Shown piece after piece: positions 51,670 through 59,908 of a DNA stretch of 64,000 nucleotides (the stretch's first letter is position 1; every line of letters starts with the position of its first letter). This stretch comes from Acidovorax sp. 106. Lineage in GTDB: Bacteria > Pseudomonadota > Gammaproteobacteria > Burkholderiales > Burkholderiaceae_C. The stretch is taken from positions 4,348,501 through 4,412,500 of the forward strand of contig NZ_RCCC01000001.1 of the NCBI RefSeq assembly GCF_003663825.1. The letters run 5' to 3'. The notes under the pieces were generated by a model, which was not told where the DNA came from, made no database searches, and saw only the letters and a program-made list of their open reading frames with translations. A program made the translations under genes and the position numbers.

Positions 51670-52671
51670 TCAAACCACCTTGACGACCACCTTGCCCTTG
51701 GCGCGCCCAGCTTCTACATAGGCCAGGGCTTCGTTGGTGGCGTTGAACGGAAAGACTTTGTCGATCACCGGGCGGATGGCACCCGCTTCGATGAGGCGTG
51801 TGATCTCTTGCAACTGGCCGCCGTGCGCCCGCATGAAGAGGAACGAGTAGCCAATGCCCAGCTTGCGTGCGCGCCGCCGGGTGCCTGCGCTGAGCAGGCG
51901 CATCACCAGTCGCACAAAGCCGGGGGCACGGATGTCCTTGCCAAATTCAGGGTCTGGCGGGCCAGAGATGGAGATGAGCCGACCGCCCTTTTTCAGCACC
52001 CGCAGGGACTTGGCCAGCGCCTGGCCGTCCTGGCTGTGAAGGACCACGTCGTAGTCGCGCAGCACGTCTTCAAAGTTTTGCGTCTTGTAGTCGATGACCA
52101 CATCCGCGCCCAGGCTCTTGACCAGTGACGCGTTGCCCGCGCTGGTGGTGGTGGCCACGGTGGCGCCCAGGTGCTTGGCCAGCTGGATGGCAAAGGTACC
52201 CACGCCGCCCGACCCCGCCTGGATAAACACCTTCTGCCCTTTTTGGAGCTGGGCCTTTTCGACCAGGGCCTGCCACGCCGTCAGGCCCACCAAGGGAATG
52301 GACGCCGCCTCTTCCATCGTCAGGCCTCGGGGCTTGGCAGCCAGCGATGACTCTTTGACAGCAATCAGTTCTGCAAAGGCGCCAATGCGGAAATCGTCAG
52401 GGCGGGCGTACACCTCGTCGCCGGGCTTGAACTGCTGAACGCGCGAACCGACCTTGACCACCACACCGGCCACGTCATGCCCGAGGACGAGGGGCAGCTT
52501 GTAGGGCAGGATGAGTTTGAACTCACCGCTTCTGATTTTCGCGTCGAGCAGGTTGACGCCAGCGGCATGCACCGCCACCAGCACCTCGTCGTCGTGCAGG
52601 TCGGGCGGCGGGATGTCGGCAGGCCGCAGCGCACCCTGCTTGGCATAGCGATCGAGGACAAAGGCTTTCAT
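51670..52671 (-). CDS. Medium-chain zinc-independent oxidoreductase (quinone oxidoreductase-like)
   Basis: 333 residues. KVFIQAGSGGVGTFAIQLAKHLGA is the NAD(P)-binding motif, and PLVLGHDVAGVVVKVG is typical of MDR family members. Catalytic zinc ligands are not obvious, suggesting a quinone oxidoreductase or enoyl reductase. Its upstream region carries an operator-like motif shared with the TetR gene. Confidence 0.85.
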   Translation of the reverse strand: MKAFVLDRYAKQGALRPADIPPPDLHDDEVLVAVHAAGVNLLDAKIRSGEFKLILPYKLPLVLGHDVAGVVVKVGSRVQQFKPGDEVYARPDDFRIGAFAELIAVKESSLAAKPRGLTMEEAASIPLVGLTAWQALVEKAQLQKGQKVFIQAGSGGVGTFAIQLAKHLGATVATTTSAGNASLVKSLGADVVIDYKTQNFEDVLRDYDVVLHSQDGQALAKSLRVLKKGGRLISISGPPDPEFGKDIRAPGFVRLVMRLLSAGTRRRARKLGIGYSFLFMRAHGGQLQEITRLIEAGAIRPVIDKVFPFNATNEALAYVEAGRAKGKVVVKVV

Positions 52672-52761
52672 GGGGTTTCCTTATTTCAGCGGGGCCAACG
52701 TGGTTGAGCGAGCCAAGCGGGCTTCAAGCTGCAAGCCACACTGCTTTGCTTCAAATTTCGC

Positions 52762-52775
52762 ATGACAATCATCAT
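52762..52775. promoter_or_regulatory. Operator-like motif upstream of the reductase
   Basis: ATGACAATCATCAT, of the form ATGA-N6-TCAT, within a longer match (ATTTCGCATGACA... at 52755) to the site at 53409-53422 over the start of the TetR gene. A shared operator for that TetR protein is inferred. Confidence 0.5.
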
Positions 52776-52810
52776 ATAAAACTGCAAAAAAAAGCGCGCG
52801 GCTGACAGAA

Positions 52811-53410
52811 TCAGCCCGGCGCGCCGGGGGGCGTCAGGTGCTTGATAGCGGCCTCGCGCAGGCTGTCTGACAAGGCGGGCTCATCCACCGCGCGGGCCAG
52901 CACCAGGGCACCCACCATGGTGGCGATGGTGACCAGCGCGCCCTCATGGGCTTCAGGCTGGCCCCACTGCGGCGACTGGCGGGCAATCAGGTCGACCATT
53001 TCCTTGATGTGCCGGGTGGCGACACGGCGCACCTCGGGGGTTTGGCGCACGGTTTCAGAGCCCAGTGCGGCCAGGGGGCAGCCCGTTTCGACGCCCTCGA
53101 CATGCTGTTTGGAGAGGTAGGCGTTGAGCATGGTCACCAGCGCCCGCTGAGAGGACTCGCCCGCCACGACGTTTGCAACGAGCGCCGCAGATTCCGTACA
53201 CGCCTGAGCCGCAGCTTCGGCCAACATGGCCTCGCGGGATTCAAAGTGCGCATAGAAGGCGCCGTGCGTCAGGCCCGCCTCCTTCATGATGTCTGCCACC
53301 CCCGTGCCGTGATAGCCCTGGCGGCGGATCGCCCGCGCCGCCACCGACACGATGCGTTCGTGGGTGGCCTCCTTGGCTGCGGATCGGGCATTGGGCTGTT
53401 TATTTCGCAT
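52811..53410 (-). CDS. TetR/AcrR-family transcriptional regulator
   Basis: 199 residues. The helix-turn-helix is in YHGTGVADIMKEAGLTHGAFYAHFESREAML. ATG at 53410 is chosen. It probably represses itself and the reductase/SDR genes downstream, because an ATGA-N6-TCAT motif overlaps its own start and recurs upstream of the reductase. Confidence 0.88.
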   Translation of the reverse strand: MRNKQPNARSAAKEATHERIVSVAARAIRRQGYHGTGVADIMKEAGLTHGAFYAHFESREAMLAEAAAQACTESAALVANVVAGESSQRALVTMLNAYLSKQHVEGVETGCPLAALGSETVRQTPEVRRVATRHIKEMVDLIARQSPQWGQPEAHEGALVTIATMVGALVLARAVDEPALSDSLREAAIKHLTPPGAPG

Positions 53411-53422
53411 GACACACATCAT
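53409..53422. promoter_or_regulatory. Operator-like motif overlapping the TetR start
   Basis: ATGACACACATCAT, sharing ATTTCGCATGACA and CATCATA with the site at 52762. Binding here would block translation start as well as transcription. Confidence 0.5.
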
Positions 53423-53571
53423 ACGTTACATGAAAAACTCTGACAAGCCCCCCCTCTGGCTGGCCGCCATGCCCCCCCCCCTTGCTTGGCCAGCACCCAA
53501 AACTCAGGCCCTGTGCAAGGGCCTGAGGGGTGAAGCGCGCGGCAGGTGCTGCTTTGAACGGAAGCAAAACC

Positions 53572-53636
53572 GCTACGCTTTCAATAGCGCCTTGCGCTTA
53601 TCTATAAAGCGCTAGACGCCAATTCAATTAAAAATC
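53572..53636. repeat. Dispersed palindromic repeat A, intergenic
   Basis: CAATAGCGCCTTGCGCTTATCTATAAAGCGCTAGACGCC (core AGCGCTT/AAGCGCT). Same family as at 16036. Confidence 0.7.
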
Positions 53637-53639
53637 AAC

Positions 53640-53855
53640 TCACAGCTTGGCAATCGACACCTCCGTGGACTTGACCAGCGCGACGACGTCAGAGCCGACG
53701 ACCAGGCCCAGGTCGTCCACCGAACGGGTGGTGATGACGGAGGTGACGATGCCCCAGGGGGTTTCGACATCGACTTCAGAGACGACATCGCCACGGATGA
53801 TTTCGCGCACTTTGCCCTTGAACTGGTTGCGTACGTTGATGGCTTGAATGGACAT
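53640..53855 (-). CDS. Molbindin (Mop/TOBE-domain molybdenum-binding protein)
   Basis: 71 residues. MSIQAINVRNQFKGKVREII and VDLGLVVGSDVVALVKSTEV-type sequence match the Mop domain, which binds molybdate in the cytoplasm. An AAGGAG ribosome site precedes ATG at 53855. It lies next to ssuB; sulfonate monooxygenation does not use molybdenum, so its link to the iorAB hydroxylase or to oxyanion balance is inferred. Confidence 0.85.
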   Translation of the reverse strand: MSIQAINVRNQFKGKVREIIRGDVVSEVDVETPWGIVTSVITTRSVDDLGLVVGSDVVALVKSTEVSIAKL

Positions 53856-53988
53856 GGGGTTCTCCTTGAAAAGTCCGTTGATAAAGGTGGGTTGAAAATC
53901 TGAAAGCAAGAGCGTTTTGCAGGGTGCACGGTGCTCGGCCCGCCGCTCGCTCTGAGCCAGCCGAAGGGCTGCACGCAGAGCGCACCAC

Positions 53989-54018
53989 GGCTTCGACAGG
54001 CTTAGCCCGAACGGGTGG
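53989..54018. repeat. GCTTCGACAGGCTTAGCC-type repeat
   Basis: Same family as the copies at 23987-24070. Confidence 0.7.
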
Positions 54019-54036
54019 AGGTGGTGCAAAAACACC

Positions 54037-54849
54037 TCACACCGCCCAGCGCAGGCCGTGGGCGGGCACACCGGGCCAGTTGGCACCGCCTGCTGCGGAC
54101 TCAGGCTCGGGCTTTTGCAGCACGCGGTCGAGGATGCGTTTTTCCAGCGCGGCAAAAGCGGCGTCGCCGTGGGATCGTGGGCGCGGCAAGTCAATGCGCT
54201 GGTCCAGCGCAATCTGACCGTCTTCGATCAGGATCACGCGGTCGGCCAGTGCCACGGCTTCTTGCACGTCGTGGGTGACAAGCAGCGCGGTAAAGCCGCT
54301 GCTGCGCCACAGGCCTTCAATCAGGCGGTGCATCTCGATGCGGGTGAGCGCATCCAGCGCCCCCAGGGGTTCATCGAGCAGCAACAGGCGCGGGTTGTGC
54401 ACCAGGGCGCGGGCCAAGGCCACGCGCTGGCGCTGGCCGCCCGACAGGCGCGCGGGCCATTCGCCCAGCCGGTCGCCCAGGCCCACACGGGCCAATACAT
54501 CGGCCGCTGCGCCGCGCAGCCCGGGTGGCAGGCCCAGGGCCACGTTGTCGGCCACGCGCTTCCAGGGCAGCAAGCGCGAGTCTTGGAACATGATGCGGGT
54601 GCTGTCGCTCAGGCCACTCACGCTATCGCCGTCGATGCGGATGGCCCCGCCCGAGACCGATTCCAGCCCCGCCACCAGCCGCAGCAGTGTGCTTTTGCCG
54701 CAGCCGCTGCGGCCCACGATGGCGACAAACTCGCCGGGCTCGATCACCAAGTCGGCCTTTTTGAGCACGGTGCGTGTGCCGTAGCGTTTGTCCACGCCGC
54801 GCACTTCCAGGCGCACGCCTTGGGGTTGTGAAGATGGTTTGATAGTCAA
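54037..54849 (-). CDS. ssuB: Aliphatic sulfonate ABC transporter ATP-binding protein
   Basis: 270 residues. Walker [10 protein letters not shown], signature [15 protein letters not shown] and Walker [14 protein letters not shown] are present. It powers sulfonate uptake with SsuC and SsuA. A TTG at 54849 preceded by AGGAGG is the likely start; that ribosome site lies inside a dispersed palindromic repeat at 54840-54898. Confidence 0.9.
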   Translation of the reverse strand: MTIKPSSQPQGVRLEVRGVDKRYGTRTVLKKADLVIEPGEFVAIVGRSGCGKSTLLRLVAGLESVSGGAIRIDGDSVSGLSDSTRIMFQDSRLLPWKRVADNVALGLPPGLRGAAADVLARVGLGDRLGEWPARLSGGQRQRVALARALVHNPRLLLLDEPLGALDALTRIEMHRLIEGLWRSSGFTALLVTHDVQEAVALADRVILIEDGQIALDQRIDLPRPRSHGDAAFAALEKRILDRVLQKPEPESAAGGANWPGVPAHGLRWAV

Positions 54850-54898
54850 AATGGCCTCCTGCGCTTATTTATCAAGCGCTAGCAGCTATAAAAATGTG
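54840..54898. repeat. Dispersed palindromic repeat A, overlapping the ssuB start
   Basis: TGCGCTTATTTATCAAGCGCTAGCAGCTAT with core pairing GCGCTT/AAGCGC. It supplies the AGGAGG and TTG of ssuB. Same family as at 16036. Confidence 0.7.
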
Positions 54899-54939
54899 AG
54901 CAAAAAAAGCAGGTTGCATGGGGCGCTGCGCCATGCCAG

Positions 54940-55043
54940 GGACGCCGCGCAAGGGCCGCCCCGCCGCGCTGGCGTCGTCCCCCTTCCCCTAGCGCGCAGC
55001 GCGTAGAGAGAAGGGGGAAGCGGCGCAGCCGCTCAGGGGGATG
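54940..55043. repeat. Dispersed G/C-rich repeat C
   Basis: GCAAGGGCCGCCCCGC, GTCGTCCCCCTTCCCC, GGGGGAAGCGGCGCAGCC and GCTCAGGGGG, between ssuB and ssuC. Similar to 26373-26451 and 61406-61512. Confidence 0.7.
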
Positions 55044-55044
55044 C

Positions 55045-55950
55045 TCAAACCTGATACCCGGGATGCCATCTCAACCAGTACCTTTCGAGGCCCTTGGCAA
55101 AGGCATCGGCCAGCTTGCCCAGCAGCGCGTAGAGCAAGATGCCTACGAGCACGATGTCGGTCTGCAGGAACTCACGGGCGTTCATGGTCAGGTAACCAAT
55201 GCCCGCCTGGGCCGAGATGGTTTCGGCCACGATGAGGATCACCCACATCAGCCCCAGCGAAAAGCGCAGCCCCACCAAGATGCTGGACAGCGCGCCGGGC
55301 AGGATGATTTGCTGGTAAAGCTGCCAGCGGCTCAGGCCATAGGTGCGCCCCATTTCGATGAGGCCAGGGTCCACGTTGCGAATGCCGTGGAAGGTGTTGA
55401 GGTAGATAGGGAAGAACACCGACACGCTGATGAGAAACAGCTTGGCCGATTCGTCAATGCCAAACCACAGGATGACCAGCGGAATCAGCGCCAGCGCGGG
55501 AATGTTGCGCACCATCTGGATGGTCGAGTCCAACAGCGTCTCAAAAAACCGCACTGAGCCGGTAAGCAGGCCCAGCACCAGGCCCAGCCCGCCGCCAATG
55601 GCCAGCCCCGCCAGGGCGCGGCCCGCGCTGACCTTCACGTGCGTCCACAGCTCGCCAGATGCGGCCAGCGTCCAGGCGGCCTTGATCACGTCCAGCGGCG
55701 CGGGCAGCACGCGGTTAGAAAGCCAGCCCAGCGACGATGCAATCTGCCACAGCACGATGAGGCCCACGGGCACGGCCCAGGGCAGCAGGCGCTGGCCTAC
55801 GTTGCGGGCAAACAGGGCCAGTGGCGATGGCAGCACCGGGCTGCCGGGCTCGTCGGACGCGTCAGGGGTGTCGGAGACAGTAGCGGCAGAACCTGTAGGG
55901 GCGACCTGCAGCTCGCGAACATTTTGAATTGAGGGCATGCGATGGCTCAC
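55045..55950 (-). CDS. ssuC: Aliphatic sulfonate ABC transporter permease
   Basis: 301 residues with about six membrane segments and the EAA-type loop (SLILVGLRFSLGLMWVILIVAE). It forms the inner-membrane channel of the sulfonate transporter. GTG at 55950 overlaps the stop of the VOC gene (GTGA); ATG at 55938 is an alternative. Confidence 0.9.
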   Translation of the reverse strand: MSHRMPSIQNVRELQVAPTGSAATVSDTPDASDEPGSPVLPSPLALFARNVGQRLLPWAVPVGLIVLWQIASSLGWLSNRVLPAPLDVIKAAWTLAASGELWTHVKVSAGRALAGLAIGGGLGLVLGLLTGSVRFFETLLDSTIQMVRNIPALALIPLVILWFGIDESAKLFLISVSVFFPIYLNTFHGIRNVDPGLIEMGRTYGLSRWQLYQQIILPGALSSILVGLRFSLGLMWVILIVAETISAQAGIGYLTMNAREFLQTDIVLVGILLYALLGKLADAFAKGLERYWLRWHPGYQV

Positions 55951-56309
55951 TGATCGAGATCGGGTTCTAGAAACTCCAGCTGGTTGCCCGCTGGGTCTTT
56001 GACGTAAAAGCGCAGGTAGCCGGGCAGCGCACGGTTCTCTACCAGCGGCAGTTGGGCCTGCAGCAGGCGCCCGCGCAGGGCGGGCAGGTCTTGCACCTCA
56101 AAGGCCAGGTGCGACACCGCAGGCACGGGCTGCCACTGCTCGGTGGGCACCAGGTCAATGCGCTGGGTGCCTGCCACAAAACGCAGCGCACTGCCCGCTT
56201 GCAAGCGCACTTCAGGCAGGCCGAGCAGGCTGTTGTAGAAGTTGCGGATCTGCCCCTCAGCGCCTGCGGGGAAAGGCAGTTGCACGTGGTTGATGGAATG
56301 GACGACCAT
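55947..56309 (-). CDS. VOC (glyoxalase/dioxygenase-fold) family protein
   Basis: 120 residues. INHVQLPFPAGAEGQIRNFYNSLLGLPEVRLQAG and HLAFEVQDLPALRGRL, ending LRFYVKDPAGNQLEFLEPD, match the paired beta-alpha-beta-beta-beta units and metal ligands of VOC proteins. It sits between ssuD and ssuC, so it may act on a sulfonate-derived aldehyde; this is inferred. Confidence 0.8.
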   Translation of the reverse strand: MVVHSINHVQLPFPAGAEGQIRNFYNSLLGLPEVRLQAGSALRFVAGTQRIDLVPTEQWQPVPAVSHLAFEVQDLPALRGRLLQAQLPLVENRALPGYLRFYVKDPAGNQLEFLEPDLDQ

Positions 56310-56340
56310 GGTGAATGTCCTGTTTCGCCGTGCCGCCGGC

Positions 56341-57504
56341 TCAGCTTTGCGAGGCCTTGGGCACATACTGGTTGCCCACGGTTTCGCCAAAGGGCCCCAG
56401 CGGGTTGCCGCCGGTGAGCTTCTCCTGCGTTTTGACGGGCAGCAGCGGGAACACCAGCTCGGCAAAGCGGTAGGCCTCTTCGAGGTGCGGGTAGCCCGAG
56501 AGCACAAAGGTGTCCAGCCCCAGGTCGGCATATTCCTGGATGCGGGCGGCCACGGTTTCGGGGCTGCCCACCAGGGCGGTGCCTGCGCCGCCGCGCACCA
56601 GGCCCACACCGGCCCACAGGTTGGGGCTGATTTCCAGGTCTTTGCGGGTGCGCTTGACGCCTTGGCTATGCAATGCGGCCATGCGGCGCTGGCCTTCGGA
56701 GTCCATGCGGGCAAACACAGCCTGGGCACGCACCACGGTGTCGTCGTCTACATGGCTGATGAGTTCTTCTGCCGCTGCCCAGGCTTGTTCTTCCGTCACA
56801 CGCACGATGACGTGCAGGCGGATGCCAAACTTCACCGTGCGGCCCAGCTTGGCGGCGCGCTCGCGCACATCGGCCACCTTCTTGGCCACTTCGGCGGGGG
56901 GTTCACCCCAAGTCAGGTAAGTCTCGACCTGCTCGGCCGCCAGATCGTGCGCTGCGGCAGACGAGCCGCCAAAGTACACCGGTGGGTGCGGCTTTTGCAG
57001 CGGCGGGAACAGCAGCTTGGCGCCCTTCACGCTCAGGTGCTTGCCCTCGTAGTCGTAGGTTTCTCCGTCGTGGCTGCGCGCCAGAATTTCTCGCCAGATG
57101 CGGATGAACTCTGCCGATTGCTCGTAGCGCTCGGCGTGGTCCAGAAAGACGCCGTCGCCTTCCAGCTCGGTCTGGTCGCCGCCGGTGACCAGGTTGATGA
57201 GCAGCCGCCCGCCCGAGAGGCGGTCAAACGTGGCGGCCATGCGGGCAGCCAGCGCGGGCTGGTGCAGGCCGGGGCGCACCGCCACCAGAAACTTGAGGTT
57301 GCGCGTGACGGGCAGCAGGGTCGATGCAATGACCCACGGGTCTTCGCAAGAGCGCCCGGTGGGGATGAGCACGCCTTCGTAGCCCAGGCTGTCGGCCGCG
57401 ACTGCGACTTGCTTGAGGTAGTCGTGGCTGAGCTGTCGGCCGCCCTTGGCGGTGCCCAGGTAGCGGCTGTCGCCGTGGGTGGGGATGAACCAGAAAATCT
57501 GCAT
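56341..57504 (-). CDS. ssuD: Alkanesulfonate monooxygenase
   Basis: 387 residues, a bacterial luciferase-fold flavin monooxygenase. [17 protein letters not shown], the active-site loop [22 protein letters not shown] and [28 protein letters not shown] match SsuD. It uses FMNH2 from SsuE and O2 to release sulfite from alkanesulfonates. ATG at 57504 is preferred over GTG at 57513. A perfect hairpin (57541-57558) lies just upstream. Confidence 0.93.
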   Translation of the reverse strand: MQIFWFIPTHGDSRYLGTAKGGRQLSHDYLKQVAVAADSLGYEGVLIPTGRSCEDPWVIASTLLPVTRNLKFLVAVRPGLHQPALAARMAATFDRLSGGRLLINLVTGGDQTELEGDGVFLDHAERYEQSAEFIRIWREILARSHDGETYDYEGKHLSVKGAKLLFPPLQKPHPPVYFGGSSAAAHDLAAEQVETYLTWGEPPAEVAKKVADVRERAAKLGRTVKFGIRLHVIVRVTEEQAWAAAEELISHVDDDTVVRAQAVFARMDSEGQRRMAALHSQGVKRTRKDLEISPNLWAGVGLVRGGAGTALVGSPETVAARIQEYADLGLDTFVLSGYPHLEEAYRFAELVFPLLPVKTQEKLTGGNPLGPFGETVGNQYVPKASQS

Positions 57505-57540
57505 GGGGGTCACCTGTGTGCTGGATGCGTTTTGGTAGGC

Positions 57541-57558
57541 CCCGGCCTTGGGGCCGGG
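57541..57558. promoter_or_regulatory. Hairpin between the small ORF and ssuD
   Basis: A perfect 7-bp stem (CCCGGCC/GGCCGGG) with a 4-base loop lies 37 bases upstream of ssuD and just past the stop of a 50-codon ORF. It has no T run on the minus strand, so simple termination is unlikely; RNA processing or translational control is possible. Confidence 0.45.
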
Positions 57559-57576
57559 AGTCTGTTTTTGGGGTGG

Positions 57577-57729
57577 TCAGTACGAGATCGCGAAGCCAAA
57601 GGTGGGCGCGCGCCGTAACCCCTGGCAGGGCTTGGCGCCCAGCCCCCAGGCCTGGGCCGTGACGCACAACATCTGCTGCAGGCGCTGGTGCAGAGGAAAT
57701 GGCATGGGTGCGGGTGTACGGGTGGGCAT
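57577..57729 (-). CDS. 50-residue small protein in the ssu cluster
   Basis: ATG at 57729 follows an AAGGAG ribosome site with a 6-base spacer; TGA is at 57577-57579. The peptide has a Pro-rich start, a helical middle (LHQRLQQMLCVTAQAWGLGA) and ends LRRAPTFGFAISY, with Cys at 22 and 35. It lies between ssuA and ssuD on the same strand. I do not recognise the family. A role in sulfur control or as a cofactor of SsuD or SsuA is possible. Confidence 0.6.
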   Translation of the reverse strand: MPTRTPAPMPFPLHQRLQQMLCVTAQAWGLGAKPCQGLRRAPTFGFAISY

Positions 57730-57891
57730 GGTGGGCTCCTTGGTCAGTGATCAATGGGCGGCGGCGGCGTGTGGCTTGGAGCGGGTCACCAAACTCAGCG
57801 AAGCGGTTCTGGCTAGGCGCTGCGTCGCAGGCAGTACGGGCAGTACGACAAAGACGCAGCAACAACGCCAGAAGAGTTTGGTGAGCCGCTC

Positions 57892-58863
57892 TTACTTCAG
57901 GTCGACGGGGGCTGCGTGCAGCAGGTTGAGCTTTTTGGGGATGAGCTTCAGGTCAAAGAACGTGTCGGCAATGGCCTGCTGCTCGGCCAGGATCTCGCGG
58001 GTGACCACGGTGGTGCCATAGCCCACGCGGCCAATGAACAGCTCGGTGATGGAGCGGTCCAGCCCCAGCACCTGGGCCAGCTCGGTGGCGGCCTCGGCCT
58101 TGTTCTTGGCAATCCAGGTTTCGATGGTGTTGATCTCGTCAACGGCAATGCGCAGCACCTCGGGGTGGCGGGTGGCAAAGTCGCGTGAGGTGAAGTAGTA
58201 CGCACGGTTGTTGACCACGCCCTGGGCGTTGGCCAGGATGCGGGCGCCCAGCGTTTTTTCGGCTGAGGCCAGGAACGGGTCCCAGATCACCCAGGCGTCT
58301 ACAGCGCCGCGTTCAAAGGCGGCTCGGGCGTCTGGCGGGGGCAAGAAGATGGACTGCACATCGCCGTATTTCAGGCCATGCTTTTCCAGCAGCTTGACCA
58401 AAAAGTAATGCACGTTGGAGCCCTTGTTGTAGGCCACACGCTTGCCTTTGAGGTCGGCCACGGTGCGGATGGCCGAGTCCTTGGGCACCACCACCGCTTC
58501 GACCGCTGGGCGAGGCACGGACGAGCCGGCATACACCAGGGGCGCACCGGCCGCCTGGGCAAAGATGGGGGGCGCTTCGCCCACGTCGCCAAAGTCGATG
58601 GCGCCCACGTTCAGCGCCTCCAGCTGCACAGGGCCTGCATTGAACTCGGTCCAGGTCACCTTGACGCTCAGCGGCGCCAGGCGCTTTTCGAGCGTGCCGC
58701 GGGCCTTGATGAGCGAGAGCCAGCCCTTTTGGTGGCCCACGCGCAGCACAGGGCCTGCGGCAGATTGGGCGAATGCGGAAGGCGCAAAGCCCGCCGCAGT
58801 GAGGCCGGTGGCCAGGCCCGATGCCAGCACCTGCCGGCGAGAGGGAACGATACGGTGTGTCAT
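57892..58863 (-). CDS. ssuA: Sulfonate ABC transporter substrate-binding protein
   Basis: 323 residues. The signal peptide begins MTHRIVPSRRQVLASGL and ends near AFA. The mature protein has the type II binding-protein fold (VLRVGHQKGWLSLIKARGTLEKRLA, VGAIDFGDVGEAPPIFAQAAGAPLVYAGSS). It captures aliphatic sulfonates in the periplasm for SsuBC. ATG at 58863 is preferred. Confidence 0.92.
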   Translation of the reverse strand: MTHRIVPSRRQVLASGLATGLTAAGFAPSAFAQSAAGPVLRVGHQKGWLSLIKARGTLEKRLAPLSVKVTWTEFNAGPVQLEALNVGAIDFGDVGEAPPIFAQAAGAPLVYAGSSVPRPAVEAVVVPKDSAIRTVADLKGKRVAYNKGSNVHYFLVKLLEKHGLKYGDVQSIFLPPPDARAAFERGAVDAWVIWDPFLASAEKTLGARILANAQGVVNNRAYYFTSRDFATRHPEVLRIAVDEINTIETWIAKNKAEAATELAQVLGLDRSITELFIGRVGYGTTVVTREILAEQQAIADTFFDLKLIPKKLNLLHAAPVDLK

Positions 58864-59037
58864 GCAATGCTCTTTGAAAAGTCGGGTGGTCCCGTGGCGG
58901 CCTGCGGCGGGCAACAGCGCGCCCTGCCCTGCAGCCAAGGCACATTCAGTTAAATAAATCGGGAAAGGAATCAGCGCAGCGGGGTCTGCCGGCGGGCCGT
59001 GCACTCTGGGTGCGCCGCAGCAGCCCCGGCCGCTGCA

Positions 59038-59628
59038 TCAAACGCTACATCGCACCTGCGAGAAGTGCACCGGATCGAACCGCCCGGCCTGGGCAGATGC
59101 GGGCCGGAGGGTTTCGGTGACCAGCTGGTTCACCGCGTCATCCAGCCGCGCTGCAATGTCGCTGTGCACGTCATAGGTGCCCTCGGGCGTGAGCGTTACC
59201 TGCGAGTCGGTGGCGTAGATGCCGGGCAGGATGTGCTTGGCACCCAGCGACTGCAGCACGGGCCGCAGCGCGTAGTCCAGCGCCAGCATGTGGTGCGGGC
59301 TGCCGCCCGTAGCCAGAGGCAGTACGGTTTTGCCCTTGAGCGCGGTTTGCGGCAGCAAGTCCAGAAACACCTTGAGCACACCGCTGTAGGCTGCCTTGTA
59401 CACGGGGGTGGCCACCACCAGCACGCGGGCCTTGGCCACCTGGTCGGTAGCCGCTACGACCGTGGGGTGGCCAAAGTCGGCCAGCAGCAGGGCCTGCGGA
59501 GACAGGTCGCGGATGTGGATGCGGTCTACCAGCGCGCCACGGGCCTGCAGGCGCTGCGACACAGCATCGAGCAAGGCGGCGGAGCGGGAGCGCTCGGAGG
59601 GGCTGCCAGCAATCAACAAGGCGGACAT
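59038..59628 (-). CDS. ssuE: NADPH-dependent FMN reductase
   Basis: 196 residues, flavodoxin-like fold. IAGSPSERSRSAALLDAV binds FMN phosphate, and ATPVYKAAYSGVLKVFLDLLPQ is the family signature. It supplies FMNH2 to SsuD. An AAGGAAAG ribosome site precedes ATG at 59628. It starts the ssu cluster. Confidence 0.93.
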   Translation of the reverse strand: MSALLIAGSPSERSRSAALLDAVSQRLQARGALVDRIHIRDLSPQALLLADFGHPTVVAATDQVAKARVLVVATPVYKAAYSGVLKVFLDLLPQTALKGKTVLPLATGGSPHHMLALDYALRPVLQSLGAKHILPGIYATDSQVTLTPEGTYDVHSDIAARLDDAVNQLVTETLRPASAQAGRFDPVHFSQVRCSV

Positions 59629-59644
59629 ATCTTTCCTTCACTAC

Positions 59645-59700
59645 TGTTTTGATAGCTGCTAGCGCTTTATGGTTAAGCGCTAGAGGCTGATTTGGCTTGA
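59645..59700. repeat. Dispersed palindromic repeat A, intergenic
   Basis: GATAGCTGCTAGCGCTTTATGGTTAAGCGCTAGAGGC, near-perfect hairpin with core AGCGCTT/AAGCGCT, upstream of ssuE. Clearest copy in the window. Confidence 0.8.
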
Positions 59701-59705
59701 TTTTT

Positions 59706-59887
59706 TACCTATCTCAGATGGGAGCATCAGCCTGCACACCCGCAGCGGTGCTGGGGGTTAACGCCCTCTCCCCTCGCGGGAGAGGGTTGGGGAGAGGGGG
59801 GCTGCACCCGCGCCGCGCCCGTTTCACCCCCTCTCCCCGGCCCTCTCCCACAAGGGGAGAGGGGGTGAGAGCCATCTGAGATAGGTA
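59706..59887. mobile_element. MITE-like element with 16-bp terminal inverted repeats
   Basis: TACCTATCTCAGATGG (59706-59721) and its exact reverse complement CCATCTGAGATAGGTA (59872-59887) bound about 150 bases. The interior has inverted CCCTCTCCCC-type blocks (59768 onward and 59829 onward) that pair with each other. There is no ORF. It lies between ssuE and sbp. The sequence just outside both ends is also similar, so the true ends may be a few bases further out. Confidence 0.6.
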
Positions 59888-59908
59888 CCTAATCAGGCAT
59901 TTTTGTTC

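Noticed and set aside
57541..57558. Rho-independent terminator ahead of ssuD
   Set aside because: The stem is perfect, but no T run follows on the minus strand.
59706..59887. Possible CRISPR array from repeated CCCTCTCCCC blocks
   Set aside because: The blocks are inverted, not direct, and there are no spacers of regular length or cas genes.
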